NCBI GenBank assembly: GCA_937910255.1
Contig: CALEOQ010000358.1
Coordinates: forward strand, 1 to 20,557
Direction: 5' to 3'
Length of the DNA: 20,557 nt
Source of the DNA: an uncultured Caulobacteraceae bacterium
Lineage (GTDB): Bacteria > Pseudomonadota > Alphaproteobacteria > Caulobacterales > Caulobacteraceae
Shown one piece after another: positions 1-8,948 of the stretch (its first letter is position 1; each line of letters starts with the position of its first letter). The notes beneath the pieces are model-generated. The model did no database searches, had not been told where the DNA came from, and saw nothing but the letters and a program-made list of their open reading frames with translations. The position numbers and the translations under genes are program-made.

Positions 1-140
1 GTGGGCGTGGTGGGGGGGGGGGGGGCGGGGGCCGGCGGGGGGGGGGCGGCGCGGGCCGGGGGGCGGAGGCGGGGGCGGTAGTCGCGCGGGCGGTAGTTGG
101 CGAGGGAGGGGTGGGGGGCAGGGCGGGGCAGGAGGGCGTG
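1..140. other. Low-quality, G-biased window edge (sequencing artefact)
   Basis: Poly-G runs and G-rich low-complexity sequence dominate here, worsening toward base 1. On the minus strand the chorismate synthase frame continues through the stretch without an indel, and scattered family residues survive in register: Tyr at 95-93, Arg-Asp-Tyr-Arg at 86-75, Arg at 65-63 and Ala-Arg at 56-51. Most residues between them are replaced by Pro, Arg or Ala codons made of C (G on the plus strand). That is the pattern expected from dark-cycle G miscalls of two-colour Illumina chemistry at a poorly covered contig end. It does not look like real divergence or a pseudogene. Confidence 0.8.
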
Positions 141-455
141 GGCGATCTCGGAATGGTCGCGGCTGCGCTGGTCGGTGTTGTCGATCATCATCGAGATCGG
201 CGTGCCGGTGGTCACGGGCCCGCCGGTGCGGTCGTCTTCGAAGACGCCCGACAGGATGCGTACGGCGTCAGGCTCCTGGCGCTGGGTGACGAACTTGCCC
301 TGGCCGGGCCTGCGCTGGTCGAGCCAGACCTGAACATCCTCCGCCGTGAGCGGGAGGCCGGCGGGGCAGCCATCGACGATGCAGCCCAGGGCTGGCCCAT
401 GGCTTTCGCCCCAGGTGGTGACGCGGAACAGATGGCCAAATGTGTTGTGCGACAT
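1..455 (-). CDS. aroC: Chorismate synthase, 5' part (runs off window edge)
   Basis: Converts 5-enolpyruvylshikimate-3-phosphate to chorismate, the last step of the shikimate pathway, using reduced FMN in the cytoplasm. Reading the minus strand from ATG at 455-453 gives MSHNTFGHLFRVTTWGESHG followed by PALGCIVDGCPAGLPL, a family-typical N-terminus. The signature GESHGPALG and the RRPGQGKFVTQRQE region (about residues 49-62) are clear, as is TGTPISMMI before NTDQRSRD. Only about 105 residues are reliable, against a usual ~360. Below base ~140 the sequence is corrupted but still in frame. The gene lies 53 bp downstream of the J-domain gene on the same strand, so they may be cotranscribed. The start is chosen because SHNTFG is the normal family N-terminus. 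The remainder of the gene is outside the window. Confidence 0.92.
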   Translation of the reverse strand, partial: MSHNTFGHLFRVTTWGESHGPALGCIVDGCPAGLPLTAEDVQVWLDQRRPGQGKFVTQRQEPDAVRILSGVFEDDRTGGPVTTGTPISMMIDNTDQRSRDHSEIAHALLPRPAPHPSLANYRPRDYRPRLRPPARAAPPPPAPAPPPPTTP

Positions 456-508
456 GGCGGCGGTCTTAGCGCATTTCCCGGCGGGCGCCACGCCCCCGGC
501 GTGACGCC

Positions 509-1216
509 TCAGGCCGCCCAGGCCGCAGCGAAACGACGAAGCAGGGTGCGCGCCGCGCTCGACGCCGTATCCCTTGCGGCCTGCAGGCGAATGAATATGT
601 CGCCCTTCCGATCACGGCCCCGGGCCGGCAGGCCTTCGCCCGCCAGTCGGATAAGACCCCGGGCGGCGGCCTTCTGGGTGATCCAGATGTCCCGGGGGCC
701 CAGGGGCGTCTCCACCTGGGTTCGCCCGCCCTGATTCATCAGGGCTCGGTCGAGCACGGCGGTCACCCATAGGTCGTTCCCGCGCACGATTAGCCGGCCA
801 TCGCCCCGCACCGCCACGCTCAGGAGTTCGCCGCCCACCCGCAGGCGATCGCCGCTGCGAAGGCCGGCCGGAACCGTGATGCGCAAGCGCCGCCCATCGC
901 CCATCACATGCTCCAGCGCCCCGCCCTGAACCGCCAGAGTCGGGCTCACATTCAGCGTCGCGGCGTCTGTTGCGCGGCGGGTCTGGACGCTGGGGGGCTG
1001 ACGGATCGAGGTGTCGGGACCAGGACCGCTACGAAGGGCGTCATAGGCCTGGACGAGGCGGCGGAAGGCTTCGGCGTCGCCGCCTTCGCGGTCGGGGTGA
1101 ACGGCCTTGGCGCGGTTGCGGAAGGCGCGGCGCAGCTCGCCCGGCGAGGCCGCTGCGCCCACGCCGAGCATCTCCCGCGCCCGGCGCGCAGTCAGGGGCT
1201 GATCGGTCCCGCTCAT
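509..1216 (-). CDS. J-domain (DnaJ-like) co-chaperone, atypical
   Basis: This 235-residue protein begins with a J domain (residues ~10-62) carrying the invariant HPD tripeptide at residues 40-42 (AVHPDREGGD), which in this family stimulates Hsp70/DnaK ATPase. After a Gly/Pro/Arg linker there is a region resembling the DnaJ C-terminal substrate-binding fold, with RRLRITVPAGLRSGDRLRVGG as its clearest stretch. There is no Gly/Phe-rich region and no CxxCxGxG zinc finger, so it is not a canonical DnaJ (~380 residues) but is closer to CbpA-like or class III J proteins. It is divergent from pdxH and lies upstream of aroC on the same strand. Its client is unknown. The J domain is seen directly; the C-terminal assignment is by pattern. 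Confidence 0.85.
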   Translation of the reverse strand: MSGTDQPLTARRAREMLGVGAAASPGELRRAFRNRAKAVHPDREGGDAEAFRRLVQAYDALRSGPGPDTSIRQPPSVQTRRATDAATLNVSPTLAVQGGALEHVMGDGRRLRITVPAGLRSGDRLRVGGELLSVAVRGDGRLIVRGNDLWVTAVLDRALMNQGGRTQVETPLGPRDIWITQKAAARGLIRLAGEGLPARGRDRKGDIFIRLQAARDTASSAARTLLRRFAAAWAA

Positions 1217-1262
1217 AGGGCGAAGGTCATAGGCCAGGCGCCGTCAACGGCGCGTTAAACCC

Positions 1263-1298
1263 CTGACGCGCGACCGCCTGCGCGCTATAGGGCGCAGG
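1263..1298 (+). promoter_or_regulatory. Candidate pdxH promoter with dyad around the -10 box
   Basis: CTGACGC at 1263-1269, 14 bases, then GCTATAGG at 1284-1291 matches the Caulobacter housekeeping pattern TTGACGS-N10-14-GCTANAWC with one mismatch in the -35 and two in the -10. The inverted repeat CCTGCGC (1277-1283) / GCGCAGG (1292-1298) brackets exactly the eight-base -10 element, so it could be an operator. Transcription would start only a few bases before the ATG at 1301, implying an almost leaderless mRNA. Position and fit are seen; function is inferred. Confidence 0.5.
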
Positions 1299-1300
1299 TC

Positions 1301-1981
1301 ATGTCAAAGACCCCGCCCCCCGAAGACTCTCTCATTCCCGCCTCGCCCAGCGAGGACGACTATGTGGCCCAGGTGACCAAGGCCGAGCCGCCGCCGCTGC
1401 TGTCGGAGGACGATCCCTTCGCCCTGTTCGCCGAGTGGCTGCGGGAGGCTGGCGCCAAGGAGCCCAACGATCCCAACGCCATGGCCCTGTCCACCGCCGA
1501 TGCGGACGGCGCGCCCGACGTGCGCATGGTGCTGCTGAAGGACGTCGATCCCGACGGCTTCGTCTTCTACACCAATCTGGAAAGCGCCAAGGGCCGGCAG
1601 CTGGCCGACAATCCTCGCGCCGCCCTGCTGTTTCACTGGAAGTCCTTGCGCCGTCAGGTGCGGGTGCGCGGGTCGGTCGCCCCGGTCACGGCGGCCGAGG
1701 CCGACGCCTATTTCGCCACCCGGGCGCGGGCCTCGCAGCTGGGCGCCTGGGCCTCGAGCCAGTCGCGGCCCCTGCCAGACCGCCTGGCCCTGGAAAAGCG
1801 CATCGCCGAGACCGGCCTGCGCTTTGGCCTCGGCAAGGTGGAGCGGCCGCCCCACTGGTCGGGCTTCCGTCTGACGCCCTCGGTCATCGAATTCTGGCGC
1901 GACCGGCCGTTCCGTCTGCACGAACGCCTGGTCTTCGCCCGGGCCAGCGGCGGCTGGACCACCGAGCGGCTCTATCCGTGA
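1301..1981 (+). CDS. pdxH: Pyridoxamine/pyridoxine 5'-phosphate oxidase
   Basis: This FMN enzyme oxidises pyridoxine or pyridoxamine 5'-phosphate to pyridoxal 5'-phosphate, the final step of vitamin B6 synthesis and salvage, in the cytoplasm. The 226-residue length suits the family. Recognisable blocks in order are PNAMALSTADADGAPDVRMVLLK (substrate/FMN-binding strand region), FVFYTNLESAKGRQL, FHWKSLRRQVRVRG, the ASSQSRPLP segment, and PPHWSGFRLTPSVIEFW with RPFRLHERLVF near the end. It ends in RLYP, as most PdxH proteins do. ATG at 1301 lacks a strong Shine-Dalgarno sequence, in line with a near-leaderless transcript. The next gene starts 13 bp after its stop and probably shares its mRNA. 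The N-terminal ~20 residues are variable. Confidence 0.95.
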   Translation: MSKTPPPEDSLIPASPSEDDYVAQVTKAEPPPLLSEDDPFALFAEWLREAGAKEPNDPNAMALSTADADGAPDVRMVLLKDVDPDGFVFYTNLESAKGRQLADNPRAALLFHWKSLRRQVRVRGSVAPVTAAEADAYFATRARASQLGAWASSQSRPLPDRLALEKRIAETGLRFGLGKVERPPHWSGFRLTPSVIEFWRDRPFRLHERLVFARASGGWTTERLYP

Positions 1982-1994
1982 TGGGCGTCGTGTC

Positions 1995-3488
1995 TTGACC
2001 GATCCCGAAGAGGTCGAGGTCGCCAGTTGGCTCGAGGGCCAGGCCGAGCGACGCATCGACACCGCCTGCGCCCGGGTCTTCCTGACGCCGGAACGCGCCT
2101 TCAAGATCAAGCGCCGGGTGGAGCTGGGCTATCTGGACTATTCCACCCTGGAGCTGCGGCGATGGGCGCTGGACCGCGAGCTGCGGTTCAATCGGGCTGC
2201 GGCGCCCGACATCTACCGCACGGTGCGCACCATCAGCCGGGCGGCCGGGGGCGGCCTGGAGTTCGACGGCGAGGGGGAGCCGGTCGAATTCGCCCTTGAG
2301 ATGCGCCGGTTCGATGAAAACGCCGTGCTGGCCGCCCAGCCCTGGGCGGTGGACGGCGCCCTGGCCGACAGCCTGGGCCGAACCGTGGCCGGGTTTCACG
2401 CCTCGGCGCCCCTGCGCCCCCAGGGCGGCGGCGGCCGGGCGCTGAAGTTCACCATCGATTCCAACGCCCACCTTCTGCGCGACCTGGCGCCGCGGCTGGG
2501 GGCGGAGCGGGTCGAGGCGGTGGTCGCGGCGACGGACGGCGCCTTCTTCAAGCATCAGGCGCTGCTGGACGCCCGGGCCGTGGGCGGCTTCGCCCGCCAC
2601 TGCCATGGGGATCTCCACCTGGGGAACATCCTGCTGGAGGACGGGCGGCCGATCCTGTTCGACTGCATCGAATTCAACGACACCCTGTCGGACGTGGACG
2701 TCCAGTACGACATCGCCTTCCTGCTGATGGACCTGGACTTCCGCCGCCGGCGCGACGCCGCCGTGCGGGTGCTGTCGGCCTATCTGGACGAGGCGGCCCG
2801 CAGCTTCGGACCCGAGCTCTGGGATGGCCTGGCCGCCCTGCCGCTGATGCTGGCGGTTCGCGCCGCGGTGCGCGCCCATGTGTGGGCTCACTCCGGCGAC
2901 GATGCGGCCGCCAGCGCCTACCTTGACACCGCGCTCGCCCACCTGTCGCCTCCGCCGCCCAGCCTGGCGGCCGTCGGCGGCCTGTCGGGCACGGGAAAGT
3001 CCACCTTCGCGCGGCTCATCGCGCCCGGGCTGGGGGCGTCGCCCGGCGCCGTGGTGCTAAGGACCGACGAGGTGCGCAAGCGCCTGATGGGCGTGCCCCC
3101 CGACAGCCGCCTGCCGGCCTCCGCCTATGGGCCGGGCTTCTACGAGCAGGTCTACGACACCCTGTTCAGCGAGGCGGGCCAGGCCCTGGCGGCTGGCCGG
3201 GCGGTGGTGCTGGACGCCACCTTCATCTCGCCCGAGCTCAGAGCCCGCGCCGAGGCCCTGGCGCGCCGGGCGGGCGTTCCTTTCGCAGGGATTTGGCTTG
3301 AGGCGCCGGCTGAAATCCTCGCCGCGCGGATCGGCGCCCGGCACGGGGACGCCTCGGACGCCACGGTCGAGACTCTGCAGATGCAGATCGACCGGGAGGT
3401 CGGGGACATCGCCTGGACCCGGGTCGACGCCTCGGGGCCAGCGGCCGAGGCGGCCGAGGCCTGGAGCCATCTCCAGACCTCGGTCTGA
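1995..3488 (+). CDS. Two-domain APH-like kinase / P-loop ATPase protein
   Basis: The 497-residue protein joins two nucleotide-binding modules. Residues ~1-310 resemble the aminoglycoside phosphotransferase/choline-kinase fold, with the catalytic-loop motif HGDLHLGN at 204-211 and a downstream metal-binding-like FDCIEFND. Residues ~320-497 form a P-loop kinase of the AAA_33/zeta-toxin-like type, with Walker A GLSGTGKS at 329-336. The same fusion is widespread in proteobacteria as a conserved but poorly characterised family; its substrate is unknown and antibiotic resistance should not be assumed. The only upstream in-frame start that fits is TTG at 1995, 13 bp after the pdxH stop, with no obvious ribosome-binding site, so it may be translationally coupled. 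It converges on the DAHP synthase gene with a 7-bp gap. Confidence 0.85.
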   Translation: MTDPEEVEVASWLEGQAERRIDTACARVFLTPERAFKIKRRVELGYLDYSTLELRRWALDRELRFNRAAAPDIYRTVRTISRAAGGGLEFDGEGEPVEFALEMRRFDENAVLAAQPWAVDGALADSLGRTVAGFHASAPLRPQGGGGRALKFTIDSNAHLLRDLAPRLGAERVEAVVAATDGAFFKHQALLDARAVGGFARHCHGDLHLGNILLEDGRPILFDCIEFNDTLSDVDVQYDIAFLLMDLDFRRRRDAAVRVLSAYLDEAARSFGPELWDGLAALPLMLAVRAAVRAHVWAHSGDDAAASAYLDTALAHLSPPPPSLAAVGGLSGTGKSTFARLIAPGLGASPGAVVLRTDEVRKRLMGVPPDSRLPASAYGPGFYEQVYDTLFSEAGQALAAGRAVVLDATFISPELRARAEALARRAGVPFAGIWLEAPAEILAARIGARHGDASDATVETLQMQIDREVGDIAWTRVDASGPAAEAAEAWSHLQTSV

Positions 3489-3495
3489 GCTTCGG

Positions 3496-4587
3496 TCAGG
3501 CTTGGGCCGGCTCGCGGGCCAGGGCCTTGCGCCGCGCCGCGACCGCGCCGGCCAGGTTTTCCAGCACGGCCACGGAATCCTCCCAGCCGATGCAGCCGTC
3601 GGTGATGGACTGGCCATAGGTCAGGGGCTGGCCCGGGACCAGATCCTGGCGACCGGCCACCAGGTGGCTCTCGATCATCACGCCCATGACGCTCCGGTCA
3701 CCAGCGGCGAGGCGGGCGGCAAGGTCGGCGGCGACCGCGGGCTGGTTCTCCGGCTTCTTGTGGCTGTTGGCGTGGCTGGCGTCGACCATCAGCCGGGGCG
3801 CAAGACCGGCCTTCTCGATCAGGGCGCAGGCGGCCGCGACGCTGGCGGTGTCGTAGTTGGGCGCTGCCCCCCCGCGCAGCACCACATGACAGTCGCCATT
3901 GCCGGTGGTGGCGGCGATGGCCGAGCGGCCGGCCTTGGTCACGGCCAGGAAATGGTGCGGCTGGCTGGCGGCGCGCACGGCGTCCACGGCGATCTGCACA
4001 TTGCCGTCGGTGCCGTTCTTGAATCCGACCGGGCAGGACAGGCCCGAGGCCAGCTCCCGGTGGATCTGGCTCTCGGTGGTCCGCGCCCCGATGGCGCCCC
4101 AGGCCACCAGGTCGGCGATGTACTGGGGCGTGGTGACGTCCAGGAACTCGCACGCCGCCGGCACGCCCAGATCGTTGATGTCGGCCAGCAGACCCCGGGC
4201 GATGCGCAGGCCCTGGTCGATCTGGAAGCCGCCGTCCAGGCCCGGGTCATTGATCAGCCCCTTCCAGCCCACCGTGGTGCGCGGCTTCTCGAAATAGACC
4301 CGCATCAGGATTTCCAGCTCGCCGGCGAACCGCGTGCGCTCGGCCGCCAGCCGGCGCGCATAGTCCATGGCCGCGTCCGGGTCGTGGATCGAGCAGGGGC
4401 CGATGACCACCAGCAGGCGGTCGTCGCGACCGTGAATGATGTCCTGGGCGGCCTTGCGCGCGCCGGTGACCGTGTCGGTGGCGCGGTCGGTGCGGGGCTG
4501 GGCGGCCATGATCTCGGCCGGCGGAGTCAGCGGCTGGATCGAGCTGATGCGCAGGTCGTCGGTGGTGAGGGGGGTGGGGACGGTCAT
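3496..4587 (-). CDS. aroG: Class I 3-deoxy-7-phosphoheptulonate (DAHP) synthase
   Basis: Condenses phosphoenolpyruvate with erythrose 4-phosphate to DAHP, the entry step of aromatic biosynthesis, in a metal-dependent cytoplasmic reaction. At 363 residues it matches the E. coli AroF/AroG/AroH length. Family motifs seen in order are VVIGPCSIHDP, LMRVYFEKPRTTVGWKG, PAACEFLD, ARTTESQIHRELASGLS, VGFKNGTDG, and HANSHKKPENQ with metal and phosphate ligands. The amino acid that feeds back on the enzyme cannot be told from sequence, so the aroG symbol stands for the class rather than the isozyme. A purine-rich GAGAGAG lies 8-9 bases before ATG at 4587. Expression appears to be controlled by the attenuator directly upstream (4638-4773). 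Confidence 0.95.
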   Translation of the reverse strand: MTVPTPLTTDDLRISSIQPLTPPAEIMAAQPRTDRATDTVTGARKAAQDIIHGRDDRLLVVIGPCSIHDPDAAMDYARRLAAERTRFAGELEILMRVYFEKPRTTVGWKGLINDPGLDGGFQIDQGLRIARGLLADINDLGVPAACEFLDVTTPQYIADLVAWGAIGARTTESQIHRELASGLSCPVGFKNGTDGNVQIAVDAVRAASQPHHFLAVTKAGRSAIAATTGNGDCHVVLRGGAAPNYDTASVAAACALIEKAGLAPRLMVDASHANSHKKPENQPAVAADLAARLAAGDRSVMGVMIESHLVAGRQDLVPGQPLTYGQSITDGCIGWEDSVAVLENLAGAVAARRKALAREPAQA

Positions 4588-4637
4588 GACAGGCTCTCTC
4601 GGAGGGGGCTCTTTGGCGGAGCCGTCCGGCGGGCCAT

Positions 4638-4661
4638 AAAAAAAGCCGCCGGATCGGCGGC
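4638..4661 (-). terminator. Attenuator terminator of the DAHP synthase leader
   Basis: On the minus strand GCCGCCG (4661-4655), loop ATC, then CGGCGGC (4651-4645) form a perfect 7-bp GC stem followed by seven T (4644-4638). This is a strong intrinsic terminator sitting between the leader peptide and the DAHP synthase start, 51 bases upstream of the ATG, so it would stop transcription before the structural gene. Confidence 0.9.
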
Positions 4662-4729
4662 GGCGGTGGGGTTCGTCTTTACGTCTGGATCACGTCAGCA
4701 GAACTCCGTCCGTCGCCAGGGGCGTCGGA
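4655..4729 (-). promoter_or_regulatory. Alternative RNA pairings of the aromatic attenuator
   Basis: Strand 1 is TCCGACGCC (4729-4721), directly after the last aromatic codon. It pairs with strand 2 GGCGACGGA (4717-4709) through a three-base loop, with only one A/A mismatch: the pause hairpin. Strand 2 can instead pair with the CCGCCGCC repeat (within 4666-4655), which contains the 5' arm of the terminator, with one mismatch: the antiterminator. A ribosome stalled on the aromatic codons would cover strand 1 and favour strand 2-3 pairing, giving read-through. The pairings are seen by inspection; the mechanism is inferred from the classical trp/phe model. Confidence 0.7.
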
Positions 4730-4773
4730 TAGCCAAAATACCAAAAGAGATAGGTGGCGGCGTTCGGAGACAT
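4690..4773 (-). CDS. Aromatic leader peptide of the DAHP synthase attenuator
   Basis: A 27-codon open frame runs from ATG (4773-4771) to TGA (4692-4690) and encodes MSPNAATYLFWYFGY followed by PTPLATDGVLLT. Six of the eight residues from 8 to 15 are aromatic: Tyr8, Phe10, Trp11, Tyr12, Phe13 and Tyr15. It is placed between a promoter candidate and the terminator at 4638-4661 and precedes the gene for the first enzyme of aromatic synthesis, the classic setting for ribosome-stalling attenuation. Having codons for all three aromatic amino acids suggests it senses charging of tRNA-Tyr, tRNA-Phe and tRNA-Trp together. No Shine-Dalgarno sequence is seen; the predicted transcript start lies only a few bases before the ATG, so translation may be leaderless. 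Confidence 0.85.
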   Translation of the reverse strand: MSPNAATYLFWYFGYPTPLATDGVLLT

Positions 4774-4782
4774 GATGGGGCT

Positions 4783-4811
4783 GATTTAACCCATGACCCT
4801 GTCCCTGTCAT
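4783..4811 (-). promoter_or_regulatory. Candidate promoter of the attenuator/DAHP synthase unit
   Basis: On the minus strand ATGACAG (4811-4805), a 14-base spacer, and GTTAAATC (4790-4783) fit the Caulobacter housekeeping pattern TTGACGS-N10-14-GCTANAWC, with two mismatches in the -35 and one in the -10. It ends nine bases before the leader peptide ATG, so the transcript would begin almost at that codon. This is a motif match only. Confidence 0.45.
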
Positions 4812-4930
4812 CCTCCAAAGGGCAGGTCATTCCCTTTACGCCCCTGAGGGGCGACTGGCGTTGCCTTGGACGCGCGGCAAATCTAGCTTAGGTCTCAACC
4901 AAACACTGATAATCTACAGGGAGGCGATGC

Positions 4931-7267
<2,337 letters not shown>

Positions 7268-7279
7268 GGCGGGTCCGGC

Positions 7280-8179
7280 TCAGCTGGCGGGGCGATAGAG
7301 GCTGTCGATGCCCGGCGCCCCGTCGGTGACCACCTTGCCGCGGCGAACCAGGTCGATCATGTGCCCCAGCACCGAGCGGGCGGCGGCGGGGTGCAGGCGC
7401 GGATCGACGTCGGCATAGAGCACCGGCACCATCTCGACGATCTTGCCATGGCCGTCCTTCACCGCCTGGAGGACCTGGGCTTCGCGCGCCCGGCGATGGG
7501 CGGCATAGGCCTCGATGAAGGGGGTGACGTCGCGGATCGGCGGCCCATGGGTCGGCCAGAGCACCTCGTAGCCGCGGGCCTTCACCCGCTCCAGGCTCTC
7601 CATATAGTCGGTCATGTCGCCGTCGGGCGGGGTGATCACCGTGGTCGACCAGCCCATGATGTGGTCGCCGGAGAACAGGGCGTTCTCCTCCTTCAGCGCA
7701 AAGCAGATGTGGTTGGAGGTATGGCCCGGCGTGGCCACGGCCTCGATGGTCCAGCCCTCGCCTTCGATGATCTGGTCTCCGCCGCACAGGCTGATGTCCG
7801 GCGAGAAGCCGAGGTCGGCGCCGGCCTCGGTGCGGATGGTTGATTCCTCAGCCTGCACGCCCACGGCGCAGCCATAGATCGGCGCGCCGGTCTTGGCCTT
7901 CAGGGGACCGGCCAGGGGGGAGTGGTCGCTGTGATGGTGGGTGACCAGGATGTGCGAGACCTTTTCGCCCGGCTCCAGGGCCGCCAGGATCGCCTCAAGA
8001 TGTTCGGGCAGGTCCGGCCCGGGATCGATGACCGCCACCTGGCCGCGGCCGACGATATAGGTGCCGGTGCCGGTAAAGGTGAACGGTCCGGGATTGCGGG
8101 CGATGACCCGCCGGATCATCGGCGAGACCTGATCGCAGACGCCATACTCGAACGTGATGTCACGCACATAGGGGATCAT
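7280..8179 (-). CDS. MBL-fold metallo-hydrolase (LACTB2/glyoxalase II-like)
   Basis: A 299-residue cytoplasmic-looking metallo-beta-lactamase-fold protein. The metal ligands are all visible: THHHSDH with His81, His83, Asp85 and His86, then His153 (TPGHTSNH), Asp172 (SGDH) and His211 (PTHGPP). The arrangement and the C-terminal helical part resemble LACTB2-like hydrolases, whose members act on thioesters or RNA, so the substrate here cannot be named. A C-terminal winged-helix-like segment (about 245-299) is consistent with that subgroup. It is divergent from the small lipoprotein gene at 8262, with 82 bp between them that must hold both promoters. It converges with the acyl-CoA ligase, which might hint at a thioester substrate, but that is only positional. 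Confidence 0.88.
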   Translation of the reverse strand: MIPYVRDITFEYGVCDQVSPMIRRVIARNPGPFTFTGTGTYIVGRGQVAVIDPGPDLPEHLEAILAALEPGEKVSHILVTHHHSDHSPLAGPLKAKTGAPIYGCAVGVQAEESTIRTEAGADLGFSPDISLCGGDQIIEGEGWTIEAVATPGHTSNHICFALKEENALFSGDHIMGWSTTVITPPDGDMTDYMESLERVKARGYEVLWPTHGPPIRDVTPFIEAYAAHRRAREAQVLQAVKDGHGKIVEMVPVLYADVDPRLHPAAARSVLGHMIDLVRRGKVVTDGAPGIDSLYRPAS

Positions 8180-8261
8180 CGGCGGCGAACTCCAAGAGGC
8201 GGGCTAAAGGCGGCGCCCTTGTTGCGGTGTCTTCCCCCAAGTGGCGGAAGAGGTGACGAAC

Positions 8262-8420
8262 ATGATCGCGGATACGGCCATATATGTCTCAAAACGGCTC
8301 CAGCGCGCAGCCTTCGCCCTGCTCTGTCTCATAGCGGCGCAGCTCACCCTGGCGCTGGCCAGCTGCGAGGCCGAGCCTGCGGCCATGGCTGCGCGGGTCA
8401 GCCTGGCTGAACTGCCCTAA
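8262..8420 (+). CDS. Putative small lipoprotein, 52 residues
   Basis: ATG at 8262 is preceded by GGAAGAGG at a good ribosome-binding distance. The frame encodes 52 residues: a basic N-terminal part (SKRLQR), a hydrophobic stretch (AAFALLCLIAAQLTLALAS) and then Cys in LASC, which fits the lipobox. The mature part would be only ~18 residues (CEAEPAAMAARVSLAELP). It ends three bases before the stop of the convergent DUF442 gene, leaving no room for a separate terminator. I recognise no homologue. It may be a genuine short lipoprotein or a chance frame; the signal-peptide layout and ribosome-binding site favour a gene. Confidence 0.45.
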   Translation: MIADTAIYVSKRLQRAAFALLCLIAAQLTLALASCEAEPAAMAARVSLAELP

Positions 8421-8423
8421 AGC

Positions 8424-8831
8424 CTAGCCGACAACGCCAGACAGATCGTAGCCGGCCTGGGCCCCGAGCGCGATAAGCGTGTCGGGCTCCAGGGTCCCGG
8501 CCTGCGCCTGTCCCAGCGCCCAGGTGACGATAGACCGGGTGCCCGAGCGGCAATAGGCCAGCACCGGCCCATCGGCTTGATCGATGGCGTCGCGCACGGC
8601 GGCCACCTGCTCGCTGGTCGGTCCGCCGCGGACGGGGATCGCCACATAGTCCAGGCCCGCCGATCGGGCGGCCGCCTCGATCACGGCGCCGGTCGGTTGA
8701 GCCGGGTCTTCGCCATCGGGCCGATTGTTGATGATCAGCACGAATCCTTGCGCCGCGGCGGCGGCCACGTCGGCCTCGGAGATTTGCGGGCTGGTGGAAA
8801 ACTGGTCGGTGACCTGGCGAAACGGTGTCAT
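8424..8831 (-). CDS. DUF442 / TIGR01244-type sulfurtransferase-phosphatase-like protein
   Basis: A 135-residue single-domain protein of the family related to rhodaneses and dual-specificity phosphatases, often named TIGR01244 or DUF442 (also found as a domain of Blh-type proteins). Typical blocks are FSTSPQISEADVAAAAAQGF, VLIINNRPDGE and the active loop YCRSGTRS with nucleophile Cys94. The CxxGxR spacing is that of a rhodanese loop rather than the CX5R loop of tyrosine phosphatases. Family members have been linked to sulfide or persulfide handling. No partner such as an MBL persulfide dioxygenase is fused to it, though an MBL protein lies one gene away. It is divergent from oppB, with 117 bp between the starts. 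Confidence 0.85.
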   Translation of the reverse strand: MTPFRQVTDQFSTSPQISEADVAAAAAQGFVLIINNRPDGEDPAQPTGAVIEAAARSAGLDYVAIPVRGGPTSEQVAAVRDAIDQADGPVLAYCRSGTRSIVTWALGQAQAGTLEPDTLIALGAQAGYDLSGVVG

Positions 8832-8948
8832 GGGCTCCTGACGTAAACGACGCTCTTTCGGCTTTGTTTGACATCATCGGGGCGCGATGGAAGTTTCGCA
8901 ACGCCCGGCGAGCGCCCGCGGCGCCAGCGAAAGACCAGCCCAGCCCAC

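Noticed and set aside
1..60. G-rich start as a quadruplex or telomere-like element
   Set aside because: The underlying aroC frame can be traced through it, so the G runs are base-calling errors.
1995..3488. Aminoglycoside resistance gene
   Set aside because: The HGD loop matches the APH/choline-kinase fold, but the fusion to a P-loop kinase belongs to a chromosomal family of unknown substrate; resistance is not supported.
4638..4661. Terminator of a plus-strand transcript
   Set aside because: The T-tract exists only on the minus strand; the plus strand has poly-A before the stem, so it does not act for the acyl-CoA ligase direction.
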